A stretch of DNA of 64,000 nucleotides, from NCBI RefSeq assembly GCF_025770735.1, contig NZ_JAODPB010000001.1:434001-498000 (forward strand), written 5' to 3'. The translations under genes and the position numbers were made by a program. Numbering within the stretch: position 1 is the stretch's first letter; each line of letters starts with the position of its first letter. The notes beneath the pieces are model-generated. The model was not told where the DNA came from and did not search any database. It saw nothing but the letters and a program-made list of their open reading frames with translations. The DNA comes from Shouchella tritolerans (lineage in GTDB: Bacteria; Bacillota; Bacilli; Bacillales; Bacillaceae_D). Shown here one piece after another: positions 51,546 through 60,412 of this stretch.

Positions 51546-51810
51546 AATTTTATTCGAAAAAAGTGATGTAGAAGAGAAGTTCTCGCAATTGAAAAATGGC
51601 GCAAATGAATTTCCCGCCGACCTCGAACTTCCTTCTATCTCAACAAGTGAACTACGTACGGTTGAGCAATTCAAAGAAGTCGAAGAAATGTATCATGAAC
51701 TGATCATTAGTTATATCGCTGCTTTGGGAAAAGGGGCAGAAACAGCATGGGATAATATCCAAACATTAGGGGAAGCGGATGAAGCCCTTTCGCAAAGTAT
51801 GGGCTCCTAA
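51538..51810 (+). CDS. YwqI-like small LXG partner (DUF5344 type)
   Basis: A 90-residue helical protein starting at the GTG at 51538, overlapping the YwqH-like gene. EILFEKSDVEEKFSQLKNGA and the late AWDNIQTLGEADEAL give two helices, as in YwqI. It lies 144 bp before the LXG toxin gene. It is expected to form a complex with the toxin's targeting domain together with the YwqH-like protein. Confidence 0.72.
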   Translation: MAEILFEKSDVEEKFSQLKNGANEFPADLELPSISTSELRTVEQFKEVEEMYHELIISYIAALGKGAETAWDNIQTLGEADEALSQSMGS

Positions 51811-51954
51811 CACCTAGATGGACTCATTGTCTAAAAGTTGAAGGATCATACTCATTCATTCACTGAAATTTCATCCTTTTGGATATTAAGAAATGGATGG
51901 AAAGAATCAAAACCGTTCACATACAAATCGTTTTAAGAGGGAAGGAGGCCGGAA

Positions 51955-53778
51955 ATGATTCTCGATACGAATGAACTGATCACAGAAATCGAACGTTCGA
52001 TTGAACAAAAACGAGATCACCGGGACCAATTGCAAACGCTTCAATCTAAAGTAGAAGCCATCTGTCACTTAGAAACCCTCCAAGGAGAGGGAGGCGCAGC
52101 AATCAAAGACTACTTCACAACGCTGCACTTGCCTGTACTATTATTCTTCCAACAGTTTATCGAAACGCATATTAGCCAGCTTGAGACGGTGAAAGACAAC
52201 TTGCTTTCCTATGACGGCGATGCCAATACCCTTGTCCGGACAGAGTTTCTGAATGAAGTGAAGATGGATTTGAACCGGGTCATCAACTATACGAGAGATT
52301 CGGCGAACATCATTAACAGCGCATACGAATCGGTGAGTGATCTGATCCACACAGGCCGCTGGGAGTCATCAGCCCTAACAGACAAAGCGAGAGAAGCGAG
52401 GGATCAGCTTAAAGACGCAGAAGACCACTTAGAGGAAACCGACCAAAACAATCAAACCGTGCTCGAAAATTCCAAAGCAACGCTAGAACATCTCGAAGCC
52501 TTGGTACGCAAAGTCGAAGGGTGGACGACGAAAGAGGCGATGCTTTCTCCAACAACACTCAGCGATATTTCCGCCTATTTCCAGGAGGGCGAAGCCGTTC
52601 TTTCCCTGTTGGGTGTAGACCATATGAATGATCTACTAGATAAAATGCTAGTGGGGGTAGATGGGGAAGGATTAACAGATGTGGAACATGCACTGCTTTA
52701 TCATTATCTTCATCGTGAAGTCATTCAGGGAGTATCGAGTCTAGTAAAAGAAGACACAGCAGGATTGCAAGAACGTCTGAATTATGAAGTACTTATCTCA
52801 GATGGTGCATTAGCAAAAGAAATCATGATAATGGAGTTTTATATCTATGCGCCAGCAGTCAATCCAGCGCTATCTAACGACCCCGAAGAGCAGGCAATGA
52901 TTCAGGCGTATACAAGTACGTTAAGAAACCATCAAGCTTCAATTGCGCATATAAGAAAGGATCACAACCATCTTGATTTAGAAGGAAGTCCATTGCGCGC
53001 ATTTGTAAGTAAATTGGAAGTGAAACAAGAAGGAAATGCGTCTGTGTCGATACATTCCCGTTTGGCTTTTGATCTTATGGGTTCAAGTGCAGCAATCCCC
53101 CACGCTCAATGGATAGAGAGAAAAGTGTCACCTGATGTAGATGAGGGAACGTTAAAGCAGCACGGAATGACAAAGGAAGCGTATATTAAGGAAGGTCACC
53201 ATTTATTAGAGCCAGGAATCGTCCAATCGGCATCAGAAGTAACTCATTATAGGGGACAAAGTGCTGGTTTCGAGTTTGGCAGAATTCATAGGGAAGAGCG
53301 TGAGGAAGACCTTCAAAATTTCACCGCGAATTTTGTTATTGGAAAAGTGGTAGATGCAACCGTGGGAAAAGCGGTAGATGCAGCGGTCACTGCTATAAAA
53401 ATACCTGGGTTTATCATTAAAGCGGGAAATATTGTGATGATGGTGCCTGAGCACAACGCGGAAAAGAGCGAGCAAGAACGTCAAATTAATGGAGAAAAAA
53501 CAATGGAAGCAGCTAAACTGTTGAAAATGGAGGTAACGGAGTCACAACGTATGGAAGTGCGCGCTCAACCTGAGCCTGAAATCCAACTTCATCCTACCCA
53601 ACATACAGAAGGGATATTAAAGAGGTGGGAAGAGAAGGCGGGTGAAATAGAAATGATTGAGTACCCTGTTGAGGCGGTTAAAAATAATGAATGGGATGAA
53701 GTGTATAAGGCTTTGTTAGAGATTAATAGAACAGGGGGTATTAAGGAGGAGGATTACGAATATATCATTGAAGGATAA
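51955..53778 (+). CDS. LXG-domain type VII toxin with unknown C-terminal domain
   Basis: A 607-residue polymorphic toxin. The ATG follows GAAGGAGG. The first 210 or so residues form the helical LXG domain (DTNELITEIERSIEQKRDHR start, then IKDYFTTLHLPVLLFFQQFI). A middle part of about 200 residues is helical and rich in acidic residues. One hydrophobic alpha segment (VVDATVGKAVDAAV, then IKIPGFIIKAGNIVMMV) lies near residue 470, before a charged C-terminus ending EEDYEYIIEG. I recognise no nuclease, NADase or lipase motif, so the toxic activity is unknown. It is followed by a small lipoprotein gene that may give immunity. Confidence 0.78.
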   Translation: MILDTNELITEIERSIEQKRDHRDQLQTLQSKVEAICHLETLQGEGGAAIKDYFTTLHLPVLLFFQQFIETHISQLETVKDNLLSYDGDANTLVRTEFLNEVKMDLNRVINYTRDSANIINSAYESVSDLIHTGRWESSALTDKAREARDQLKDAEDHLEETDQNNQTVLENSKATLEHLEALVRKVEGWTTKEAMLSPTTLSDISAYFQEGEAVLSLLGVDHMNDLLDKMLVGVDGEGLTDVEHALLYHYLHREVIQGVSSLVKEDTAGLQERLNYEVLISDGALAKEIMIMEFYIYAPAVNPALSNDPEEQAMIQAYTSTLRNHQASIAHIRKDHNHLDLEGSPLRAFVSKLEVKQEGNASVSIHSRLAFDLMGSSAAIPHAQWIERKVSPDVDEGTLKQHGMTKEAYIKEGHHLLEPGIVQSASEVTHYRGQSAGFEFGRIHREEREEDLQNFTANFVIGKVVDATVGKAVDAAVTAIKIPGFIIKAGNIVMMVPEHNAEKSEQERQINGEKTMEAAKLLKMEVTESQRMEVRAQPEPEIQLHPTQHTEGILKRWEEKAGEIEMIEYPVEAVKNNEWDEVYKALLEINRTGGIKEEDYEYIIEG

Positions 53779-53911
53779 GGTTTTAAAGTTTTAAAGGTCA
53801 GTTCAGTTGAGCATTAAAGCATTAACTGTGCTGTCTTTGCAAATTTTGAAGTTTAGGAAAGAGAAGATCATTATATTTGGAGTCTTAAAAACGACAAAGG
53901 GAGACTGTTGT

Positions 53912-54352
53912 ATGAGGACGTTTATTTGCTGCCTTCTTTTGCTTATGGTGGTATCAGCCTGTGGAAATATTACTGAAGATGATCTTATTGGTGGAACGTG
54001 GGTAGCTACCTCCGGTTATATTGATGGGGAGACGAGTGGAACTCCAAATTGTGGTCAATTGAATACAGGGCTGCAATTCCTTGATGAAGAACTCGTTTAT
54101 GTCGTTGGGGAAAAGCGGAACTTTGAATATGAGTTGAGAGAAGGAATGGAGCAAATGGAAATTAAATTCTTTGACCCGGAACTAAGGGAGAGGCGTGAAG
54201 AAAAGGGAGATGAGGAAGTCGAAACGTATTGGTATTTAATGGGCGAGTATTTTATTGAAAAACATAGCAACAATGAATTTAGTTTAGAGGATCAATGGAC
54301 ATCGATTCAGAATCCCCATCATTGCTACATGGAGCGCCAGGATAGCGAGTGA
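53912..54352 (+). CDS. Small lipoprotein after LXG toxin 2, candidate immunity protein
   Basis: A 146-residue lipoprotein from the ATG at 53912 after AAAGGGAG. The signal ends in the lipobox VSAC (Cys18). The mature domain DDLIGGTWVATSGYIDGE, with two further Cys (SGTPNCG and HHCYME), has a small beta-rich look; no family is recognised. It follows the toxin gene by 133 bp, and a broken second copy follows it. A surface-anchored position would suit blocking an incoming toxin before membrane contact. Immunity is inferred from context. Confidence 0.65.
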   Translation: MRTFICCLLLLMVVSACGNITEDDLIGGTWVATSGYIDGETSGTPNCGQLNTGLQFLDEELVYVVGEKRNFEYELREGMEQMEIKFFDPELRERREEKGDEEVETYWYLMGEYFIEKHSNNEFSLEDQWTSIQNPHHCYMERQDSE

Positions 54353-54394
54353 TTCTGCTGTTTTTCTAAGTTAAAAAGAGGGCTAATATTTGGA

Positions 54395-54540
54395 ATGCTG
54401 ACGATGTGTACACTACTTTTCATTTTGGTAGGGTGCGTTATCTTTACTGGAGACGATCTAATTGGAGGAGAACTTGGATAGCGCGACCTCAGGCTATGTT
54501 GATGGAGAAGCGCCGGGGTCCTTCCGGTTGACCTTGGATT
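54395..54540 (+). pseudogene. Broken second copy of the DDLIGG lipoprotein
   Basis: From the ATG at 54395 the frame gives a signal segment (LFILVGC lipobox) and GDDLIGGELG, then a stop. One frame over it continues LDSATSGYVDGEAPG, clearly homologous to DDLIGGTWVATSGYIDGE of the preceding lipoprotein. The rest is lost where the IS3-type element begins at 54541. So a frameshift and an insertion-associated truncation both affect it. Confidence 0.75.
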
Positions 54541-54552
54541 GTCAACACTAAA

Positions 54553-55391
54553 TCAGACGGCTTTTTTAAGGGATGATCGTTTATATTCAATTGGGCTTAC
54601 GTAGCCTAGTGTTCCATGAATTCGCAGCTTATTAAACCAGTGAACATAATCACTGAATTCAAGCGTAAGATGCTCTAAACTATCAAACTTCATCTGGCTG
54701 ATAAACTCTGTTTTGATGATTTTAAATGTGGCTTCCGCCACGGCATTATCATATGGACAGCCTTTCATGCTTAAGGAGCGGCCAATCTGGAAGGCTGCTA
54801 ACGTTTCGTCAATGAGCTGGTTTTTAAACTCGCTGCCACGGTCGGTATGGAACAGCTGGATATCCCGCAGATCACCTTGAATAGAAGAAAAAGCCCGTGT
54901 GACAAGGCCTGCATCTTTGTTGGGTCCTGTGCTGAAGCCGATGATTTCGCGATTAAAGAGGTCGACAAAGATACATACGTAATGCCATTTGTTTTTGACT
55001 TTGACGTATGTTAAATCACTGACGACTACTTTTTTCGCTTTTGTCTGATGAAACTCGCATTTCAATTCATTTGTGAGCTGACTCATTACAGGAAGTTTTC
55101 TGCGGCTTGAACTGTGCCGCTGTATAGGAAGAAACAAGCCCTTGTTCCTTCATGATACGGCCAATACGTCTCCTAGAAACCGTAAATCCACGCTTGTGCA
55201 GTTCGACCTTGATTTTTGATTTTACGCGTGCCGTAGGCACTTCGGTTTTGTTCAAAAATCTCTATGACAGCGCCTGTTACATCGTCTTCTGACTGACGCT
55301 CTTTGGCCTTATAGTAGTACGTACTACGGGAGATTTGCAGGACGCTGCACATTGCTGATACCGAGTATTTGTCTGTGTTTCGTTTAATGAC
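54553..55391 (-). pseudogene. IS3-family transposase OrfB, two frameshifts
   Basis: The integrase product is split into three frames. YSVSAMCSVLQISRSTYYYK to NRSAYGTRKIK (to about 55215), then IKVELHKRGFTVSRRRIGR to SCNES (to about 55080), then TNELKCEFHQTKAKKVVVSD to the stop at 54553. The DDE catalytic residues are all present in pieces (VVSDLTY, HTDRGSEF, KTEF). It is therefore probably inactive. Confidence 0.8.
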
Positions 55392-55393
55392 AT

Positions 55394-55678
55394 TTACTTT
55401 CGTCCCATGATCAGCGCGGCTTGCTTTAAAATATCATTCTCCATTCTAAGTTGCTTTAGTTCCTTGCGAAGTTCCAAAAGCTCCTGCTGTTCAGGAGAAC
55501 GATTGTCTTTCTCTTTGAAAGAACCAGAGGTTTCGTCCTGGTTGATCCATCGGTCAAGAGATGACGGAGTCAGATCATATTCATCAATAATCGCTCGTTT
55601 CGTTTTTCCATTCTGGTACAGCTGCACCATTTGCTTTTTAAACTCAGGCGTGAATGTGCGGCGTTCTCGCTTTGTCAT
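55394..55678 (-). CDS. IS3-family transposase OrfA
   Basis: A 94-residue helix-turn-helix protein: FTPEFKKQMVQLYQNGKTKR, DLTPSSLDRWINQDE, then a leucine-zipper coiled coil ending LRMENDILKQAALIMGRK. This is the standard OrfA of IS3/IS150 elements, which joins OrfB through a -1 frameshift to make the active transposase. It starts 5 codons after a GGAGCTCC-containing leader. It looks intact, but its partner OrfB is broken. Confidence 0.88.
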   Translation of the reverse strand: MTKRERRTFTPEFKKQMVQLYQNGKTKRAIIDEYDLTPSSLDRWINQDETSGSFKEKDNRSPEQQELLELRKELKQLRMENDILKQAALIMGRK

Positions 55679-55755
55679 AGTCGGAGCTCCTCACCTGTTT
55701 TAGGTCAAGTGTACGTGACCTTAATTTTTCTGTCCAGATAAGTGTAGACGCTCCA

Positions 55756-55943
55756 AAATGAGTAGGCGGGGCAGGAAGGGAAAGCTTGTGTAGAAGGGGT
55801 TAATTAATGCCCCTTATTCTCGCCTTAAAACGGATTAATACACATTCAGTACCTATTAACCTTTCGCATATTAAAGCTAAAGGTAAGGGCAGTATTCGCT
55901 TGTAAACTGGAGAAACAAGAGGAAGGCAGAAAGGACGATCCAG
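55756..55943 (+). repeat. Lipoprotein-array upstream repeat, copy 1
   Basis: Begins AAATGAGTAGGCGGGG, which is the tail (…N-E-stop) of a lost lipoprotein gene, only 6 bp after the IS end. It contains an AAGGGG...CCCCTT hairpin and the ribosome site AGAAAGGACGATCCAG. About 188 bp, closely similar to the copies at 56720 and 57681. Confidence 0.85.
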
Positions 55944-56729
55944 GTGAGGAGAGGCGGACGGCACGCGTTTGTCTATGTGTTTGTTGGACTGTTGATTTTT
56001 ATGGCAGCGTGTAACACGGACGCGAAAGAGGAGAATTTAACAAGAAAAGAAGCGATTATTGCGAAAACGATCGAGCAAGCCGAATCAGTGGAGTCGTATG
56101 CGATAGAAGGAGGGATATTAGAAGATTTTCTATGGGAAGATGGGAGTTCGGAGTATAACTATCTATTGTTGTCGAGTAATAAAATTCCTGAGCGAACCCA
56201 CAGTCAAGTCGTACAAGAATACGGTATTGGAGAATTTGAAACGACCGTGTTTACATCAGAACTGTACCAGAACGCAAAAGAGAGGTATATAAACCTCGAT
56301 GATAAGGGATGGAAGAAATCAGAAGACCCCAAGGACATTGAATATGATTATACTGAATATGAAGCACCCATTATGTTTTTAGAACAACTGGAAAACGTGG
56401 ACGAACTGATGGTAGAAGAAACGGAAGCTGAGTATGAAATTCGCTATTCTGAACCAAATGAAACTCTTTATGACATCTATGAGCCGCCTTCTGAGGCTTC
56501 GAAAAAGGGGACCGTCTTTGTAGAGACTGGCAGTCCAGAAGTGTTTCTTGTAATTGATAAAGCCGATTATACTGTCCGGGAATTTACAACAACGTTCTTT
56601 TATGAAGATGAGGCAGGAAGTGACTCGGAAGGTACAGCCACGCTGGAGTTGCGCTTTGATAAGATTAACGAAGTTGAGGACTTTGAGATCCCCGATGAAG
56701 TGATTGAAGAAGCGGAGGCAAATGAGTAG
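55944..56729 (+). CDS. Tandem-array lipoprotein 1 (DUF6612/LolA-like)
   Basis: A 261-residue lipoprotein starting at the GTG at 55944 (RRGGRHAFVYVFVGLLIFMAAC lipobox, Cys at about 23); the other two copies have ATG here. The mature part begins with a helix (EAIIAKTIEQAESVESYAIE) and then a long beta sheet ending DKINEVEDFEIPDEVIEEAE, the pattern of DUF6612-type lipoproteins with a LolA/LppX-like concave fold. It carries many acidic residues, as expected for an outside protein of an alkaliphile. Function unknown; binding of a lipid or a wall-associated ligand is a guess from the fold. Confidence 0.78.
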   Translation: MRRGGRHAFVYVFVGLLIFMAACNTDAKEENLTRKEAIIAKTIEQAESVESYAIEGGILEDFLWEDGSSEYNYLLLSSNKIPERTHSQVVQEYGIGEFETTVFTSELYQNAKERYINLDDKGWKKSEDPKDIEYDYTEYEAPIMFLEQLENVDELMVEETEAEYEIRYSEPNETLYDIYEPPSEASKKGTVFVETGSPEVFLVIDKADYTVREFTTTFFYEDEAGSDSEGTATLELRFDKINEVEDFEIPDEVIEEAEANE

Positions 56730-56907
56730 GCGGGGCAGAAAGGAAAAGCTTTTGTAGAAGGGGTTAATTAATGCCCCTTACTCTCGCCTTAAAACGGATT
56801 AATACATATTCAGTACCTATTAACTTTTGGCGTATTAAAGCTAAAGTTAAGGGCAGTATTCGTTTGTAAACTGGAGAAACAGGAGGCAGGCAGAAAGGAC
56901 GATCCAG
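56720..56907 (+). repeat. Lipoprotein-array upstream repeat, copy 2
   Basis: Same organisation as the copy at 55756: AAATGAGTAGGCGGGG, AAGGGGTTAATTAATGCCCCTT hairpin, GGATTAATACATATTCAGTA and the ribosome site. It starts 964 bp after copy 1. Confidence 0.85.
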
Positions 56908-57690
56908 ATGAGGAGAGGCGGACAGAACGCCTTTGTCTATGTATTTTGGGGGTTGCCGATTTTTATGGCAGCGTGCAGTATGAGCGCTGAAGATGAAGAT
57001 TTATCAAAAGTAGAAACGGTTATTGCACAAGTAATTAAGAGAGCTGAAATGGTGAACTCTTATGCACTAGAGTTTGAGGTGCGTGATGATATTGCCTGGG
57101 GAGATGGAGACATAAGTTACACTCATTCTATGCTTTCAGGACTTTCATTTTCTAATCCTCAACGTGGGTATTACCAAATGACTGAGGTAGAAGGCAACGG
57201 AGAAACAGAAACTACTGTGTTTACAGACGAAATCTATGAAGATGAAGATGCAGTCTATGTAAACTTTAATCAAGAAGGATGGATAAAATCTGAAGGCTAT
57301 AATAATTATAACGAGACAGGTTTTGAAGCAATGATTCAACTATTAAAGGAAATAAAGAATACGGAAGAGATAATTATTGAAGAAACGGAGGAGGCTTTTG
57401 AAGTTAGCTTTCCTGAAATGGCTGAAGTTCTCTACGAATTCTATGACCCAGCGACTTCTATAATGGAGAGTGATGCCTTTGTGGAAACTGGAGTTCCGGA
57501 AGCATTTATTAAAGTTGACAAAGAAGACTATTCGGTTCGAGAGTTTACGACAAAATTTTTTTATGATGCTAGAACAGGAAGCTCATCAGAAAGAGTGGTT
57601 ACAATCGAATATCGGTTTGATGATATCAACGAAATTGAAGACATAAAAATCCCCGATGAAGTGATTGAAGAAGCGGAGGCAAATGAGTAG
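56908..57690 (+). CDS. Tandem-array lipoprotein 2 (DUF6612/LolA-like)
   Basis: A 260-residue paralogue of the lipoproteins at 55944 and 57869. Its signal (RRGGQNAFVYVFWGLPIFMAAC) and C-terminal NEIEDIKIPDEVIEEAEANE are nearly the same as its neighbours, while the middle has diverged most (for example EVRDDIAWGDGDISYTHSML). This indicates old duplication with conserved ends kept alike by gene conversion or constraint. ATG at 56908, with AGAAAGGACGATCCAG upstream. No function is assigned. Confidence 0.78.
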   Translation: MRRGGQNAFVYVFWGLPIFMAACSMSAEDEDLSKVETVIAQVIKRAEMVNSYALEFEVRDDIAWGDGDISYTHSMLSGLSFSNPQRGYYQMTEVEGNGETETTVFTDEIYEDEDAVYVNFNQEGWIKSEGYNNYNETGFEAMIQLLKEIKNTEEIIIEETEEAFEVSFPEMAEVLYEFYDPATSIMESDAFVETGVPEAFIKVDKEDYSVREFTTKFFYDARTGSSSERVVTIEYRFDDINEIEDIKIPDEVIEEAEANE

Positions 57691-57868
57691 GCGGGGCAGG
57701 AAGGGAAAGCTTGTGTAGAAGGGGTTATTTGATGCCCCTTACTCTCGCCCTAAAACGGATTAATACACTTTCAGTACCTATTAACCTTTCGCATATTAAA
57801 GCTAAAGGTAAGGGTAGTATTCGTTTGTGAACTGGAGAAACAGGGGGAAGGCAGAAAGGACGATCCAG
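57681..57868 (+). repeat. Lipoprotein-array upstream repeat, copy 3
   Basis: Third copy of the 188-bp unit, 961 bp after copy 2. The hairpin region reads AAGGGGTTATTTGATGCCCCTT; otherwise it is closer to copy 1 than to copy 2 (CTTTCGCATATTAAAGCTAA). Confidence 0.85.
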
Positions 57869-58660
57869 ATGAGGAGAGGCAGACGGAACGCCTTTGTCTA
57901 TGTAATTTTGGGGCTGTTGTGTTTCACGGCAGCGTGCAGTATGAGTACAGAAGATGAGGATAAGACGAGGGAAGAAGCAATTATTGCCCAAGCGATCGAG
58001 CAAGCCGAATTGGTAAACTCTTATGAAATCGAGGGAGGAGTTTTTAATGATATTACCTGGGAAGATGGGAGAATGGAATACACGTATTATTTGTTTTCGG
58101 CTTTCGAGACTTCCGAACCCCAACGTACACATGCTCATTTAGAAGAAAAACAGGGAAATGGAGACACAGAGATCACTTTGAATACAGAGGAAATTTACGA
58201 GAAAGGGGAGGACATCTATGTAAATTCCGATGGTGAAGGCTGGAAAAAAACGAGTAACTCAGCGAATTATGAATATGAGATGACAGAACATGAAGTGGCG
58301 ATTAGGTTGTTGGACAGGATAGAGAACCTGGAAGGCGTAAACGTTGAAAAGACGGATGAGACTTATGATTTTAGCTACTATGAAGCCGATGAAACAATTT
58401 ATGATATCTATAAGCCAACTTCTTCCGAAACTGTGAAAGGTACAACTTTTGTGGAGACTGGAAGTCCAGAAGTGTTTTTGGCAATTGATGAAACTGATTA
58501 CACGGTACGGGAATATACGATCAAATTTTTTTATGAAGATCAGGCGGGGGGAAAGGCAGAGAACGTTCTTACAGTAGAATACCGTTTTGACAATATTAAT
58601 GAGATCGAGGACATTGAAATCCCCGCCGAAGTCATTAAAGAAGCGGAACAAAACGAATAG
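57869..58660 (+). CDS. Tandem-array lipoprotein 3 (DUF6612/LolA-like)
   Basis: A 263-residue paralogue with ATG at 57869 (RRGRRNAFVYVILGLLCFTAAC lipobox); a longer upstream reading lies within the repeat and is rejected. The helix EAIIAQAIEQAELVNSYEIE and the beta-rich body are shared, and the C-terminus ends EIPAEVIKEAEQNE. It is closer to copy 1 in the middle part (VFLAIDETDYTVREYT vs VFLVIDKADYTVREFT). It is the last copy, followed by a strong terminator about 85 bp later. Possibly the three proteins bind related ligands or vary for immune or phage avoidance; this is speculation. Confidence 0.78.
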   Translation: MRRGRRNAFVYVILGLLCFTAACSMSTEDEDKTREEAIIAQAIEQAELVNSYEIEGGVFNDITWEDGRMEYTYYLFSAFETSEPQRTHAHLEEKQGNGDTEITLNTEEIYEKGEDIYVNSDGEGWKKTSNSANYEYEMTEHEVAIRLLDRIENLEGVNVEKTDETYDFSYYEADETIYDIYKPTSSETVKGTTFVETGSPEVFLAIDETDYTVREYTIKFFYEDQAGGKAENVLTVEYRFDNINEIEDIEIPAEVIKEAEQNE

Positions 58661-58744
58661 CAAAAATGAAGACGCGATACATAGGGAGTAATGCTAAAAG
58701 CCTGATAGAGGGTCAACCCGCATGGCGAAAACGCATCTCCGGCC

Positions 58745-58786
58745 AACAAAAAAACGCACCAAGTAGATATGGTGCGTTTTTTTGTT
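58745..58786. terminator. Bidirectional terminator between the lipoprotein array and ydbT
   Basis: AACAAAAAAACGCACC (58745-58760) and GGTGCGTTTTTTTGTT (58771-58786): a 16-bp stem with T-runs on both strands. Confidence 0.92.
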
Positions 58787-58873
58787 AGATTTAGAGGCAA
58801 GGCGATCTTGCCTATACTGTTATTCTTCAGCAGTGTTTTAAGCATCACTTGTTGTTGGCAGGTAAGTTTACCG

Positions 58874-60412
58874 CTATGAACAAGTTTCCCCGCTGTATGG
58901 TTGCTTTTCAACGTTAATGTCATCTTCCCGTCCTCTGTACCATTGTAAAAAGGAATGGGCGAGTTCGATTGGCACGTCATCCATTCCTGAATGGCGCACA
59001 GGGTTTCCTCGATTGGTTATCTCAATCGAGGCGAGGCCCAACCTTTTTTGAATGATGTTTCGAGTGATCTTTGCTTTAATGACTTTTTCTCGTTTTGAGA
59101 CAAATAAAGAGGTCGTGAATGCGCCTTTTTTCAACTGGATAAATTGGTCGTTGATGGCATAGCGGGTATGGAAAAAGTCGAACAACCTTGCGATCAATAG
59201 ATAAACCAAAAGGGTTGCTGATACGATTATCCAGGACGGCTCTATATTGAAAATGGCAGGTTTAAAGTAAAATAAAGCACCGGTGGCAAGGAACCAGAAC
59301 CAACTTGGGCGCAATATGCGGACCCACAAGGATTTTGTTGGAAGACGAGTCATTTCTGTTGTAATCGTATAGGACGGTAACATGTCCGATATCATCTCAT
59401 AGGCTTTGTTTACTGGGAGAAACGGATAGAGCGTATTTTTTTCGAGTGCATCTTCTCCAGAACGTAGCCCACCGGCACTTGTTAGTTTAACTTCTGCGAG
59501 TCCGAGGAGTCTTTTTATCATGGACTGTTCCATTTCAATGGCTTGTACCTTGTCTTTGGAAATGGAAAAGGCGGTTTCGTCGATAACGCCTCTTTTAATG
59601 TAAATATGATTGGCATCTGAAGCGATTTCGTATTTTCCATACTTCAGATACGTTCGAATGAGTCCAAAGATCGTGGAGGCGACAATAAGCACGATGACGA
59701 TGACGGCTACAATCCACCAGGAATTTGCTAGTTTGTTGATCAGTCCTTCTGCCGTGTCTTCCACATGGAAAAGATCATTGATTTTAAAATAAAATGAACC
59801 AATTATCGGAATGAGCACCAAAAAACTTAAAGAGGTTACAGATGCTTTTAAAATGTCTCTTTTTGTCGGTTGAAAATGAATCGTTCGCTCTTGATCGAGA
59901 TCCCCGGGATGCTCTTCCTCGTCATTTGGATCATGTGATTGCTGATTCCAATCCTCTAGTTCCTCGTGAGTTGCCCTTTTGACGTGTGCTTCCATCTGTT
60001 CAGCTTCTGCTTTGGAAAGAACTTCAAATTTTATATTGGCATTTTCACCTGTCATCGCGATTTCAAAATGAATCGAAGTCCTTTTAAAGACACGATGGAG
60101 GAACGATGTGTGACGGTTGATGTTTTCGATTTTTGAAAAAGGAATGGTTTGTTCCGTTTTACTGAAAAGGCCTTTGTAAAGATGGAATGAGTGATCATCC
60201 AATTTGTATTTATGGGTAACCCATTTATAGATAATCGAGAAAAGGGTCAATCCAACTATGATCAAGAAAGCCATTCTCCCATATTTGATGAAGGCAGATT
60301 CGGAACCGGCCATGACGACGTATAAATAAATGACAAAGAAAAAGGCATTCCGTACAAGGTTGATCAAGTGAAAAAGCATCGTATATGGAGAATAACGCTT
60401 TGCCTTTGTCAT
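58874..60412 (-). CDS. ydbT: PH-domain membrane protein YdbT
   Basis: A 512-residue membrane protein with three bacterial PH-like (bPH_2/DUF304) domains alternating with pairs of membrane segments. Each domain shows the typical beginning of the domain: YKLDDHSFHLYKGLFSKTEQ, KYEIASDANHIYIKRGVIDE and RYAINDQFIQLKKGAFTTSL. B. subtilis YdbT is of similar length and encoded just after YdbS, as here with a 1-bp overlap. YdbST helps resist certain antibiotics and bacteriocins in B. subtilis (SigW regulon), probably by acting on the membrane. A long acidic linker is present (DPNDEEEHPGDLDQERT). Confidence 0.85.
   Translation of the reverse strand: MTKAKRYSPYTMLFHLINLVRNAFFFVIYLYVVMAGSESAFIKYGRMAFLIIVGLTLFSIIYKWVTHKYKLDDHSFHLYKGLFSKTEQTIPFSKIENINRHTSFLHRVFKRTSIHFEIAMTGENANIKFEVLSKAEAEQMEAHVKRATHEELEDWNQQSHDPNDEEEHPGDLDQERTIHFQPTKRDILKASVTSLSFLVLIPIIGSFYFKINDLFHVEDTAEGLINKLANSWWIVAVIVIVLIVASTIFGLIRTYLKYGKYEIASDANHIYIKRGVIDETAFSISKDKVQAIEMEQSMIKRLLGLAEVKLTSAGGLRSGEDALEKNTLYPFLPVNKAYEMISDMLPSYTITTEMTRLPTKSLWVRILRPSWFWFLATGALFYFKPAIFNIEPSWIIVSATLLVYLLIARLFDFFHTRYAINDQFIQLKKGAFTTSLFVSKREKVIKAKITRNIIQKRLGLASIEITNRGNPVRHSGMDDVPIELAHSFLQWYRGREDDINVEKQPYSGETCS

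Larger units (their letters stand above)
54541..55749 (-). mobile_element. Decayed IS3-family (IS150-like) insertion sequence
   Basis: About 1.2 kb. The ends GTCAACACTAAATCAGACGG (left) and GTCTACACTTATCTGGACAG (right, minus strand) are imperfect inverted repeats with about 13 of 20 matches. Inside are orfA and a frameshifted orfB on the minus strand. No target duplication is obvious: left flank GGATT, right flank GCTCC. It lies between the broken lipoprotein copy and the tail of a lost copy of another lipoprotein array, so insertion was accompanied by or followed by deletion. Confidence 0.75.

Noticed and set aside
57725-58138. 137-codon minus-strand frame in the lipoprotein array
   Set aside because: It lies opposite the third lipoprotein gene and its leader repeat, with no ribosome site; the plus-strand gene is clear.
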